A DNA stretch of 64,000 nt from Bdellovibrionales bacterium (lineage in GTDB: Bacteria > Bdellovibrionota > Bdellovibrionia > Bdellovibrionales > UBA1609): NCBI GenBank assembly GCA_019637855.1, contig JAHBUX010000002.1, positions 124,001-188,000 of the forward strand. Direction: 5' to 3'. Under the pieces are notes generated by a model that made no database searches, was not told the DNA's origin, and saw only the letters and a list, made by a program, of their open reading frames with translations. Both the position numbers and the translations under genes were made by a program. Below are positions 15,867-24,264 of this stretch, in pieces; the first letter of the stretch is position 1; each line of letters begins with the position of its first letter.

Positions 15867-16364
15867 ATGTTTAAGCTGATCTATTTCCTTATGACTGTGT
15901 GTGGTTTTGCCATTGCGGTAGTCTTCATGGATCACGCTTTCAGTCTCAATCTCGGCACGGACACTCTGCTGAAGATGGTGCATCAGAAAACAGATGCGAT
16001 CCTCGCGCCTACGGAGGAGAGAAAGCATCCGCAAGAGGTCAGCGAAAGTTCGGCCACGCCGCCCACACCGCGTACCGTGAAGATTGAGGGCAAGCTCTAC
16101 ACCTACAACCCCCGCAACGTCTACAACGTGAATGGCGTTCCGACGTACTACGATCCTTCGGCGAATAGAAAAGCTTTCGTGGAAACCACAGGCGATGCGG
16201 CCCGCATCGTTGAACGCATGGTCGACAAGGCCCCCATGGCTGTTTACACACCTCAAGGTGTTAGCGCCACGATGGAAGGTGCTAAAGACGCGGGTCGATT
16301 GATGCAGCGGAAAAATAAAGCGCTCGAGGATTTGGATCGGCAGACCGACCCAATTAGAGAATAA
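15867..16364 (+). CDS. Hypothetical protein with N-terminal membrane segment
   Basis: A 165-residue protein starting MFKLIYFLM with one membrane helix or signal anchor (residues 2-22), so the rest is probably periplasmic. The middle is a Ser/Pro/Thr-rich linker, and a YTYNPRNVYNVNGVPTYYDP stretch follows. No family recognised. The ATG at 15867 was chosen over an in-frame ATG at 15741, which lies inside the duplicated cassette and would give a non-signal-like start. It converges with the barrel gene at 16368, three bases away. Confidence 0.6.
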   Translation: MFKLIYFLMTVCGFAIAVVFMDHAFSLNLGTDTLLKMVHQKTDAILAPTEERKHPQEVSESSATPPTPRTVKIEGKLYTYNPRNVYNVNGVPTYYDPSANRKAFVETTGDAARIVERMVDKAPMAVYTPQGVSATMEGAKDAGRLMQRKNKALEDLDRQTDPIRE

Positions 16365-16367
16365 ATC

Positions 16368-16886
16368 TTAGAAAATATAAGCCAGAGCGAACATCGGATC
16401 GAGGTTGGTCTTCTTGTACGGGTTGGTCAGCGTGGTGCCGTTGTGCTTCTTGTAGTTGTGCATTCGGTAAGAGAACTGCAAACCTACACCCATGCTGCTG
16501 ACCTTGAACATATAGCCGAAATCGAACTGCATCCCGTCACCCTCGTACTTGGAGCCGCCGCTCGCCAACGAGTTCGACACAAAGTAAACCGCGCTCACAT
16601 ACGGACCATCGCCCTTTGACGTGTACCCGCCGCCCACGCCGATGGAGGTGCGGTCGGAGTTGGTAGAATCCGTCGCGATGTTTTCCGTGCCGTAAAGCGC
16701 CAGCAAAGTCCAACCGGCAGAGGTGATATGGCCGACACCCAAGTCAATCATTCGGCGCGTGGTGGAGGACGTGCTGCCACCGGATTCGGTTTTGTCGATG
16801 GCGTAACTTAAGGCGGGACGAATCAGAATATCAGCGGAAGCGGGCAATGCACCCAAGCAGGCAAACAGAGCGATCAGAACTTTCAC
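16368..16886 (-). CDS. Predicted small outer-membrane beta-barrel protein
   Basis: The 172-residue product has a cleavable signal (MKVLIALFACLGALPASA) and then alternating polar/hydrophobic beta strands with Gly- and Ser-rich turns, for example IGVGGGYTSKGDGPYVSAVY. It ends MFALAYIF, with the terminal Phe typical of proteins handled by the BAM complex. Function unknown. It follows tatA by two bases, so it is the last gene of a pcnB-tatA-barrel set. Confidence 0.65.
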   Translation of the reverse strand: MKVLIALFACLGALPASADILIRPALSYAIDKTESGGSTSSTTRRMIDLGVGHITSAGWTLLALYGTENIATDSTNSDRTSIGVGGGYTSKGDGPYVSAVYFVSNSLASGGSKYEGDGMQFDFGYMFKVSSMGVGLQFSYRMHNYKKHNGTTLTNPYKKTNLDPMFALAYIF

Positions 16887-16888
16887 GG

Positions 16889-17080
16889 CTACCCCCTCTT
16901 GTTCTCCTCATCATCTAGGCGTTTTACCGAGTCGGTCACGTCAATATCCGCTTCACCATTAAGTCCCTTTTTAAACTGGCGCAAACCTTCGCCTATGCCG
17001 CGACCAAGGTCGGGCAGTTTGTTGCGGCCAAACACCACCACCAGTATGAGTCCGAGAATCAAAATATGGGTTAGTGACAT
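16889..17080 (-). CDS. tatA: TatA/E family Sec-independent translocase subunit
   Basis: A 63-residue protein with one N-terminal membrane helix (LTHILILGLILVVV), the invariant FG hinge, then the amphipathic helix KLPDLGRGIGEGLRQFKKG and an acidic tail. This is the standard TatA/TatE plan; TatA subunits form the pore for folded proteins. It lies three bases after pcnB. No tatB or tatC is in the window. Confidence 0.88.
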   Translation of the reverse strand: MSLTHILILGLILVVVFGRNKLPDLGRGIGEGLRQFKKGLNGEADIDVTDSVKRLDDEENKRG

Positions 17081-17083
17081 CTG

Positions 17084-18355
17084 CTATGACCTCGCACTGG
17101 CATCGTCGCTGGCGGGTGCCTTTGCAGCACCTCCACCATTGCGGCGCGGGCGCCGCGGCCGACGACGTTTCGGGCGCGCAGGGCCCATGGGATTTTCCGT
17201 TTTTAGGCGTTCGTACTTTTCATTCCAATACAGATGGTCCTCGCATGACAAGCAATAGTCGCGCCCCGCGAAACGCAAAGCCATCGGGAAAGCGTCATTC
17301 GTCAGCAAAGCGCGTTGACGACGTTCGCCTTTTTTCTGAAACTCTTTGCGGCGGCTGAGCAAGGATTCAACATGCAAAGCTTTAACGGCCAAAGCTTGCT
17401 CGAATTTAAACATACCGAGCTCATCGCGCATCCATTTCTGAAAACCTTCGTTGTCCAAAACTTCACGCGCGCGCGTATTGGCACCGGGGTCGGTTTGCAT
17501 AAAGGCCCGCACATAGGCGTGTACCAGCAAGCCAAACCAGTCGGCGGGACTCAATCCGGTTTTATCGGTCTGTCCGATCTGACGGAGCAATTGCAAAAAC
17601 ACATCGCCGTTCTCATGTTCCATCGCATCGGCCATGGTGGGGGAGAGCTGGCGTAAAATTCCGAGGTCATAGGCTTCAAGAAAAGCCGCATCAGGAGCCG
17701 GTAGGCGCAGCAGCTTCAAAATCTCTTCACGCCGACGTGGCAAGACCGTGGCTTGCAGGGTGGAGGCCATCTCCTGCATGGCTTTACGCAGATCGGGATC
17801 AAGCGCGAAGCCGATCATGTGTTTCAAGCGTAGAGCTCGAAGAATGCGGATCGGATCTTCGGCTAAGCGCTTCATCGGATCGCCGATCATGCGCACCCAG
17901 CGGTTCTCCAGATCGCTCAACCCTTCCGCGTAGTCGATCAATTGATCATTGATCGGATCATAGAACAAAGCATTGATGGTGAAGTCGCGGCGTTGAGAGT
18001 CCTCTTCGGCGGTACCGAAGATATTGTCGCCTTCAGGCAAATTCTCGCGGTTCTCATCTTCGCGCAGATCGCGCCGAAAGGTCGCCACTTCGAATTGCTG
18101 CTCTTCCCGCCGCACCAAGACGAGGCGAAAACGCTTTCCAATCACATAGGCGCGGTGAATGATCGATTTGACCTCATCAGGCTTGGCGTTGGTGGCGATA
18201 TCGTAGTCTTTGGGCTGAATATTGAGCAAAAGATCCCGAACACAGCCACCCACCAGGTACGTGGTAAAGTCCCTCTTTTGCAGGGCCCGCACAATTCCTG
18301 TGGCGTGCGGATCAATCCAGTCTTGATGCAAGTGGGGCTTTTGGGTAACGTTCAT
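17084..18355 (-). CDS. pcnB: Poly(A) polymerase I / class II nucleotidyltransferase
   Basis: A 423-residue class II nucleotidyltransferase. The head domain has YLVGGCVRDLLL, the DYDIATNA metal-binding Asp pair, and RRDFTINALFYDP; the neck follows with GDPMKRLAEDPIRILRALRL. A basic C-terminal tail (PMGPARPKRRRPRRPRR) and length above 400 residues favour PcnB over CCA-adding enzyme, though the two are hard to separate. PcnB adds 3' A tails that promote RNA decay. Divergent from the alpha/beta hydrolase. Confidence 0.8.
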   Translation of the reverse strand: MNVTQKPHLHQDWIDPHATGIVRALQKRDFTTYLVGGCVRDLLLNIQPKDYDIATNAKPDEVKSIIHRAYVIGKRFRLVLVRREEQQFEVATFRRDLREDENRENLPEGDNIFGTAEEDSQRRDFTINALFYDPINDQLIDYAEGLSDLENRWVRMIGDPMKRLAEDPIRILRALRLKHMIGFALDPDLRKAMQEMASTLQATVLPRRREEILKLLRLPAPDAAFLEAYDLGILRQLSPTMADAMEHENGDVFLQLLRQIGQTDKTGLSPADWFGLLVHAYVRAFMQTDPGANTRAREVLDNEGFQKWMRDELGMFKFEQALAVKALHVESLLSRRKEFQKKGERRQRALLTNDAFPMALRFAGRDYCLSCEDHLYWNEKYERLKTENPMGPARPKRRRPRRPRRNGGGAAKAPASDDASARS

Positions 18356-18365
18356 TCGGTCTCAC

Positions 18366-19196
18366 ATGAGCTATTTAGAGCAGTTCCATTATCAAATAAC
18401 AGGTAATCCCCAGGGACACAAACTTGTGTTTCTACATGGTCTTATGGGGGCGGGCGCCAACTGGCGACCGGTGGCTAAGGCTTTCGATGCGGAATTCAAT
18501 ATCCTCACTTTCGATCAGCGTGGCCATGGGCGCAGCTTTCAGCCGGCCACCGGATACTCGCCGCGCGACTACGCTCAAGATCTAAAACTGATTTTGGATG
18601 AGCTTGGGTGGACGGACATTGGTCTTGTTGGTCACTCGATGGGTGGACGTAACGCTTTGGAGTTCGCCCTCCATTTTTCGCAAAGAGTCAAAGGTCTGGT
18701 CATCGAGGATATCGGCCCGGAGGCCAGCAGTGAGGCCATGGGGCGTATCCAAAAGATGATCGACCTGGTGCCGGTGCCCTTCGCCTCCCGCGAACAGGCG
18801 CGTGAGTTTTTCACCAACAATTATCCGAACCTGATCTCTTGGAGTTCGCAGGCGCAAACGGTCTCGCGTTTCTTTCATAGCAATATTGTCGAGCAGCCGG
18901 ATGGCACTCACGATTGGCGCTTTTCTCGCTCTGGAATTCGCGAAACCATGGAAGCCGGCCGCCGTGAGGATCGATGGGATGCGCTTCGCAATCTGAAGAT
19001 GCCGGTTTTGCTGGTGCGGGGGGAATTTTCTACTGACCTACCACGGCCAGTATTTGATCGAATGAAGCAAGTTTTGCCACAGGCCGAAGCCGTAGAAATC
19101 GCTGGGGCCGGCCATTGGGTACATTTTGACCAATCCGCCGCGTTTATTGCTGCTTTGAAGAGCTTTTTCCACGGGGTATTCGGGACCAGCCTTTGA
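18366..19196 (+). CDS. Alpha/beta hydrolase (esterase YbfF-like)
   Basis: A 276-residue alpha/beta hydrolase. The HG oxyanion motif is FLHGLMGAGANW, the nucleophile elbow GHSMGG (Ser about residue 96), the acid probably in LLVRGEFSTDLPRP, and the His in AGHWVHFDQ. The size and the DQRGHGRS motif fit small-molecule esterases or thioesterases of the YbfF group. Substrate unknown. The 3' end contains the -35 of the promoter for the following helicase. Confidence 0.8.
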   Translation: MSYLEQFHYQITGNPQGHKLVFLHGLMGAGANWRPVAKAFDAEFNILTFDQRGHGRSFQPATGYSPRDYAQDLKLILDELGWTDIGLVGHSMGGRNALEFALHFSQRVKGLVIEDIGPEASSEAMGRIQKMIDLVPVPFASREQAREFFTNNYPNLISWSSQAQTVSRFFHSNIVEQPDGTHDWRFSRSGIRETMEAGRREDRWDALRNLKMPVLLVRGEFSTDLPRPVFDRMKQVLPQAEAVEIAGAGHWVHFDQSAAFIAALKSFFHGVFGTSL

Positions 19197-19220
19197 CTTG
19201 CCCTTCTTAATCCGTATACT
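19193..19220 (+). promoter_or_regulatory. Sigma-70-type promoter for the DEAD-box helicase
   Basis: TTGACT (19193-19198) and TATACT (19215-19220) are separated by 16 bases and lie 26 bases before the GTG start at 19247. The -35 overlaps the stop codon of the preceding gene. Confidence 0.6.
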
Positions 19221-19246
19221 GGGTTCAAATTGAGTATTCTGACAAT

Positions 19247-21031
19247 GTGAGTCAAAACGTGAAGTTTTCCGAAATTCAGCTGCATCCGCTGTTGCAGGCC
19301 AATTTAGACAAAATCCAGTTTCTTGAGTGCACTAAAATCCAAGAGCAATCCATGCCGTGGATCCGTTCCGGCAAAGACGTTGCGGGATTGGCGCAAACAG
19401 GCACGGGCAAGACCGGTGCTTTTTTTATTCCGCTGATCGATCGCTTGCTCAAAGCTTTGAAGCCTGACCCGGCCACGGCTGAGTCCGAAACGGTGCCATT
19501 CAATGAATGGAAGAAAAAGCAATTCGTACTTGTGCTTGTGCCGACCCGTGAGTTGGCCGAACAGGTGCAAGATATCTCAACCAAATTGCTCGAAGGTACT
19601 GGTCTTTCTTCGGTCTCTATATATGGAGGCACCACCTACGAAAAGCAGGTCGCCGCTTTAAAGAACGGCGTTGAGTTCGTGGTGGCCACGCCCGGCCGTT
19701 TGATCGACCTTTATAAAGAGCATGTTTGTGATCTGGGTTTAGTGCGCGCCATCGTGTTTGACGAAGCCGACCGCATGTTCGACATGGGCTTTAAAGACGA
19801 TATGAAGTTCATTTTGAAGCGCGTGCCGCGTGATCGCCAGTTCACCGTGTTCAGCGCCACGCTGAACTTTGACGTGTTGAATGTGGCCTATGAGTTTGGC
19901 TCCGATCCGGTGGAAGTGAATATCAGCCGTGATCAAGCCAAAGCCGACAACGTGAAGGATCATATCCTGCACGTCGGCCAGCAGGAGAAGCCCCAGTATT
20001 TGTTGTCTTTGTTGAAAAAGACCAATCCGCGCCAAGCCATTATCTTTAGCAATTTTAAACACAACGTAGAGAAGCTGACGCGCTTTCTGACTTCGAATGG
20101 AATTCCCGCTGTGGGGATTTCTAGCTTGATGACCCAAGCTCAGCGCTTGCGTGTGATGGAGCAGTTTCGCGGAGAGAATGATCGCAACATTCTGGTGGCC
20201 ACCGATGTGGCGGCTCGCGGACTGGACATTCTCGGCGTCGATTTAGTGGTGAACTACGAGTTGCCCGACGACGCGGAAAATTACGTGCACCGTATTGGTC
20301 GTACGGGCCGTGCCGGCCAAACCGGTAACGCCTTAAGCATGGTGAGCGATCGCGACGTGGATGCTCTCCAGCGCATAGAAGAGTACTTGAAGCACAAAGT
20401 GGAAGTCCTATGGCTCGATGACGCTGAAATCGTCAAAGAGTTTGAGCCGTTTCCGCGCGATGAAGAGCGTTTCAAGCGCCCCGGTCAAGGCCGTGGTCGT
20501 TTTGAAGGACGTGAAGGTGGTCGTAGCGGTGATCGTGGTGGCCGCGGCGGTCCTCGTCGTGAGGGTGGTCGTGGCAATGATCGTGGCCCTCGGCGTGAAG
20601 GCCGCGGCGGTCGTGACCGGGATCGTGATCAAAGACGTGAGCGTGGTGACCGTGATCAGCAGCGGCCGTTGCCGGCTGAGGCAGCTAACACGGGCGAACA
20701 GCAACCACGTCGTGAGGCGCATCGGGACCGTCACACCGGTCGTCATCGCGATCAACAGGCTGGCGGCGGACAAGCACGTGAAGGCCAACGCCGCGATGGC
20801 AATCGTGGTGGACGTGGTCGTGACCGCAACCGCGGCGGAAGCCGTGATGGTCAGCCGCGCGAACAGCGGGGCAATGGACATCCGCGCGCTCACGGCGGCG
20901 ATCAACGTCGTCCGCAAGGCGGTAGTGGATCGCGTATTCAACGCCCGGGACAGCGCCCAGCTGCCGTGGCCGCAAAGGCGGGCATTGGCGCAAAGGTCGG
21001 CGGTTTCTTTAAGAAGCTTTTTGGCGGTTAG
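19247..21031 (+). CDS. DEAD-box RNA helicase with Arg/Gly-rich C-terminal tail
   Basis: The 594-residue protein has a complete helicase core: the Q motif with FLECTKIQEQSMP, Walker A AQTGTGKTG, PTRELAEQ, TPGRLIDL, VFDEADRMFDMGF, FSATL, VATDVAARGLDI and HRIGRTGRAGQTG. After about residue 410 comes a low-complexity tail of roughly 150 residues rich in Arg, Gly and Asp, ending in a Lys/Gly-rich stub. Such tails bind RNA and can promote condensation. RhlE/CsdA-type roles in ribosome assembly or cold response are likely. The GTG start lacks a strong Shine-Dalgarno. Long open frames on both strands over the tail are compositional shadows. Confidence 0.9.
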   Translation: MSQNVKFSEIQLHPLLQANLDKIQFLECTKIQEQSMPWIRSGKDVAGLAQTGTGKTGAFFIPLIDRLLKALKPDPATAESETVPFNEWKKKQFVLVLVPTRELAEQVQDISTKLLEGTGLSSVSIYGGTTYEKQVAALKNGVEFVVATPGRLIDLYKEHVCDLGLVRAIVFDEADRMFDMGFKDDMKFILKRVPRDRQFTVFSATLNFDVLNVAYEFGSDPVEVNISRDQAKADNVKDHILHVGQQEKPQYLLSLLKKTNPRQAIIFSNFKHNVEKLTRFLTSNGIPAVGISSLMTQAQRLRVMEQFRGENDRNILVATDVAARGLDILGVDLVVNYELPDDAENYVHRIGRTGRAGQTGNALSMVSDRDVDALQRIEEYLKHKVEVLWLDDAEIVKEFEPFPRDEERFKRPGQGRGRFEGREGGRSGDRGGRGGPRREGGRGNDRGPRREGRGGRDRDRDQRRERGDRDQQRPLPAEAANTGEQQPRREAHRDRHTGRHRDQQAGGGQAREGQRRDGNRGGRGRDRNRGGSRDGQPREQRGNGHPRAHGGDQRRPQGGSGSRIQRPGQRPAAVAAKAGIGAKVGGFFKKLFGG

Positions 21032-21050
21032 TCTTTAGCCGGTCGGCCCT

Positions 21051-21590
21051 TTACTCTTGGGCCGTCCATTCAAATGATTTGATGATTTGATTGCAGTCCT
21101 GAACGGTCTTGCTGAAGGTTTGCCGTTGATCACGACATGTGAGGATGACCGCAGTCTTTTCTTTTAAGAATACCACTTGGCGCAGCTGCTTCTTTGTCTC
21201 TTTGCTAATGATATCGAGCAAGAAGGCTGAGGTTTCATTAATCTTAACTTGTTTAGCTGTCAAAACGTCGAAGCCGAAGCGAGTGTAGTCTTGCATCCAC
21301 TTTTTCACATAGGTTTTTAACGGCAAAGCCGTGCGCAGATCATCCACTCGCACCGTCAAAGCGGGCTGTTGGCCGTCGAGGGGCATCGGAGCTTTGTACA
21401 CAGTGACGAGGGACGGTATTTTTTTCGGCGGTGCCGACTGCACCCAGGCGGTGTTGGCCGCGTCGATGCGAAAGCCTTTGGAAGAATAAAACATTCCAGG
21501 TTTGGGCGCGACCAATGGCGAGGTACTGGTGCCGGGAATGGGTGCGGCACTGGCCAGCTGGGACAGAAGTAAGAAGATCAGCCCGTTCAT
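21051..21590 (-). CDS. Predicted secreted protein of unknown function
   Basis: A 179-residue protein with signal sequence MNGLIFLLLSQLASA and a mature part with WMQDYTRFGFDVLTAKQ, AFLLDI and QVVFLKEKTAVILTCRD. The pattern is that of small periplasmic proteins with a PsbP/Mog1-like alpha-beta fold, but this is weak. It lies 16 bases downstream of the TolB-like lipoprotein gene, probably in the same transcript. No catalytic motif seen. Confidence 0.6.
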   Translation of the reverse strand: MNGLIFLLLSQLASAAPIPGTSTSPLVAPKPGMFYSSKGFRIDAANTAWVQSAPPKKIPSLVTVYKAPMPLDGQQPALTVRVDDLRTALPLKTYVKKWMQDYTRFGFDVLTAKQVKINETSAFLLDIISKETKKQLRQVVFLKEKTAVILTCRDQRQTFSKTVQDCNQIIKSFEWTAQE

Positions 21591-21606
21591 GCTTTGATGT
21601 TAAGGC

Positions 21607-22671
21607 TTAGGGTGGAACGGGACAAGGTCCAGTTCTCTGAACAAAGGGCACCTGAGCAATTCTGGACCTGCCGCGATTCACCCACGTGTACGTCAGCATT
21701 TTCATGTCGGGCGTTACCACCGGGTGGCGGCGATCGCCCGTGCTGCTGAATAAAAAGCGGTGCAGACATTTGTTCGCGATGTTGTAGCCCCAGAGGCCAT
21801 ACAGCTCTGACTCGGGATCTTTTTGCGACCAAAGCAACCATTTGCCGTCGGGTGAAAACTCCGGATCTATTTTAGTGACGATCATATCGGCGGCGACGTC
21901 CGTCACCTCTTTGCCGTTGCGTAGGCGCAAGCGCGAAACACCAAAGCTCATGTCCCAGTCCACCCACGCGTTCAATCTTCCGCCCAGAGCGCTTGCAAAA
22001 GAAGTGGGATTGGTACCTAAGCCGTGCAGTGGGCGCGGCGACCCTTCGCTAGAGGCTTCTTGAATGACCACGGCCGCGCGATCTTTCGATATTCGAGTCC
22101 ACACTATTTGTTTACCATCACTCGAGAAGCGCGCTTCACCATCGAAGCCCGGGCGCGCGGTGATGCGGCGTATTTGCAGGCCATTCAGCGCATGCAAGTA
22201 GACATCAACGGGTTCGTTGTAGGGCGGCGGGAGCTTGCTGGGTTTCACCTCAGCGACGGGAACTAGGAGCGGGGAATGTTCTTTGAGTTCATCGGTCGAG
22301 CTTGAATATAGAATCCATTCACCGGTCGAGTTGTAGCGGGGATGCCAGGTCGAACCACTTTGAAAGGTGATTCGGCGCTCTTTGCCAGTGGCCATGTCGC
22401 GCTCATACACCTGCTGGGCGTTGTGGCTTGCGCGTTTGCCACTGACAAAAAGCATTTTGTCGCCCTTCGGAGAGAAGCTGGGTTGAAGGCTTTGTCCGTC
22501 GTCAACGAGGACTGTTTCGCTTCCCGCAATGGCCACGTCGGCGGCTTCCGGTGGAGGGGGCGGTCGTTTTCCTCTGGACGAGCACGCCACCATCAGCGTC
22601 AGCAGCGCCATCAAGAGCGGGAGTCGCGAGTGCTTGCGCCAGGGCCTTTTGAACCAATGAGGCTGGAACAT
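21607..22671 (-). CDS. TolB-like beta-propeller lipoprotein
   Basis: A 354-residue protein with a basic start, hydrophobic stretch and lipobox LMVACSS (Cys about residue 30). The mature part has repeated PD40/WD40-like blades: PSFSPKGDKMLFVSGKR, HPRYNSTGEWILYSSS, EARFSSDGKQIVWTRIS, DPEFSPDGKWLLWSQKD, HPVVTPDMKMLTYTWV. Such TolB-type propellers work in the periplasm as protein-binding scaffolds. Its 5' end overlaps the 3' end of mutY by 170 bases in another frame. A later ATG at 22611 would shorten the signal and lose the basic residues. Confidence 0.7.
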   Translation of the reverse strand: MFQPHWFKRPWRKHSRLPLLMALLTLMVACSSRGKRPPPPPEAADVAIAGSETVLVDDGQSLQPSFSPKGDKMLFVSGKRASHNAQQVYERDMATGKERRITFQSGSTWHPRYNSTGEWILYSSSTDELKEHSPLLVPVAEVKPSKLPPPYNEPVDVYLHALNGLQIRRITARPGFDGEARFSSDGKQIVWTRISKDRAAVVIQEASSEGSPRPLHGLGTNPTSFASALGGRLNAWVDWDMSFGVSRLRLRNGKEVTDVAADMIVTKIDPEFSPDGKWLLWSQKDPESELYGLWGYNIANKCLHRFLFSSTGDRRHPVVTPDMKMLTYTWVNRGRSRIAQVPFVQRTGPCPVPP

Positions 22672-23602
22672 GTTGTCGGATCTCCTTAAGCTGGACCCAT
22701 TTGGTCACCGCCTCCGACATTTTAGGAAGTGAGTTCTTTACCGTCACGAAAATATCGTGATGAGTGATACTGTGCTTATAGTGGTAGCTCTTAGGCTTGC
22801 TCTTCAGGCGCTCGGCGGTGCCAGGCAAAAGCCATTGCCCGCGTAAGAAGGGCGCATGTGTGTTTTTCTGAATAAGAATGCGCCCCTTTTTAATTTCGAC
22901 AGAAGGATTCCATAGCCAAAGCTCGCGCGTGCGACGCGGTTTGGGAAGGGGAAGGTTGGCGACGCGATCTTCGCGCCAAGCCACGCATTGCTCACGAATC
23001 GGGCATAGTAGACACGACGGAGACTTGGGAGTGCAAATGGTGCGGCCGAGCTCCATCAGTGCTTGATTCATTTCGTAGCTAGAGAGACCTCGGACCCATT
23101 GATCCGCGTGCGTTTGAACCTCGTCGCGGGCTTTGCTCTTCCACCATTCCCAAGCTTGCCCTTCAAAGCGTGACAGCACGCGAATCACGTTGCCGTCGAC
23201 CACTCCCACCGCTTGATCGAAAGCGAGGCTGGCCACGGAACGTGAAGTGTACGGACCGAAACCGGGAAAGGTGATCAGCTCTTCGAAGGTTTTTGGAAAG
23301 CCGCCTTTGGCATACAGCGCTTGCGCCGACTTGTGCAGATTGCGAGCGCGGCTGTAATAGCCGAGCCCGGCCCAGGCCTCCACCACGGCATTCACTGGGG
23401 CCTGCGCAAGTGTATTCAGGTCGGGAAAGCGCCCGACAAAGCGCTCGAAAAAAGGAATGACCGCGGTGGTGGTGGTCTGTTGCAACATGGTTTCCGAGAT
23501 CCAAATGCGATAGGGATCGCGGTTCTCGCGCCACGGCAAAGCGCGTTTGTTCTGCCGATACCATTCCACCAGCTTCAGTTTTGCGTCGGAAACACTCATC
23601 GA
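22502..23602 (-). CDS. mutY: A/G-specific adenine glycosylase
   Basis: Removes adenine mispaired with 8-oxoguanine. Motifs are SETMLQQTTTTAV, the helix-hairpin-helix FPGFGPYTSRSVASLAF, the catalytic Asp in GVVDGNVIRVLSR, and [4Fe-4S] Cys ligands in CTPKSPSCLLCPIREQC. A NUDIX-like C-terminal domain with RGQWLLPGTAERL reads the 8-oxoG. The last 45 or so residues are Ala/Gly/Arg-rich, unlike usual MutY ends, and are encoded in the overlap with the lipoprotein gene. The start is ambiguous between ATGs at 23602 and 23620. Confidence 0.88.
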   Translation of the reverse strand, partial: SMSVSDAKLKLVEWYRQNKRALPWRENRDPYRIWISETMLQQTTTTAVIPFFERFVGRFPDLNTLAQAPVNAVVEAWAGLGYYSRARNLHKSAQALYAKGGFPKTFEELITFPGFGPYTSRSVASLAFDQAVGVVDGNVIRVLSRFEGQAWEWWKSKARDEVQTHADQWVRGLSSYEMNQALMELGRTICTPKSPSCLLCPIREQCVAWREDRVANLPLPKPRRTRELWLWNPSVEIKKGRILIQKNTHAPFLRGQWLLPGTAERLKSKPKSYHYKHSITHHDIFVTVKNSLPKMSEAVTKWVQLKEIRQHVPASLVQKALAQALATPALDGAADADGGVLVQRKTTAPSTGSRRRGHCGKRNSPR

Positions 23603-23658
23603 TCTTTTGACTGTTAGCATTTGTTGTTTGGTCCCGCAATCGGGATTAGAATTCAGCT

Positions 23659-24264
23659 ATGTTGAGAGGAATTCTCATGCTTACCGCCGTGCTTGGCGCG
23701 GCTCTGTTGTGGCGACCTGCGGCTCATGGCGTGAAACCTGCGAAGGCGAAGACCACGTGCAACGCCAAAGAGTTGAAGGGATTCGACTGTCGTTTGATGC
23801 AAGGCGAGTACAACCTGCGTCTATTGGACAGCACGATTGCTTGGAAAAACAGTTCTCATCACACCGTGGATCCGATGCCTTTGGTCGGTGAGGGCGTGGA
23901 GTGGGAGAAAATTCGTTTTGAAATCATGGGGCATCGGCCCGTCTTGCAGATGTGGTTATGGGACAAACCTGTGGGCCAGGTGCAGTCTTTACGCTGGTAC
24001 GTGGCGGACACGCAAAATCGTAAAATGGCGGTACTGGCGCAAGGCGTGGTTCGCAAACGCAGCCTCAAGGAAGACTTGCCTGCGGGTGAGGGTGAAGCTG
24101 CCCCCGTCGCAGGTGGAAAGCCTAAGCCGCCGGCTAAGCCCAAATACATTTACGATGCCTTTGAGCCCCATTCTGTTCGTCTGTTGAAGGATGACCGTTT
24201 GGAATGGACCTTGGGGCGTGACAAAAAGATTCTAGAAAAGGCAGGTGCTGCGCATGGAATTTAA
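23659..24264 (+). CDS. Predicted secreted protein of unknown function
   Basis: A 201-residue product with an N-terminal hydrophobic segment (MLRGILMLTAVLGAALLW) and then a basic, mostly beta mature region with Cys residues at about 32 and 41 that may form a disulfide. A Pro/Lys/Gly-rich insert (about 150-165) precedes the C-terminus. No recognised motif. It overlaps the start of the agmatinase-like gene by 11 bases, so the two are likely co-translated. Confidence 0.55.
   Translation: MLRGILMLTAVLGAALLWRPAAHGVKPAKAKTTCNAKELKGFDCRLMQGEYNLRLLDSTIAWKNSSHHTVDPMPLVGEGVEWEKIRFEIMGHRPVLQMWLWDKPVGQVQSLRWYVADTQNRKMAVLAQGVVRKRSLKEDLPAGEGEAAPVAGGKPKPPAKPKYIYDAFEPHSVRLLKDDRLEWTLGRDKKILEKAGAAHGI

Noticed and set aside
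20408-21038. Two long open frames (plus-strand alternate frame and minus strand) over the helicase tail
   Set aside because: Low-complexity CGT/GGC repeats make all frames open; the Val/Ala- or Thr/Ala-rich products are compositional artefacts.
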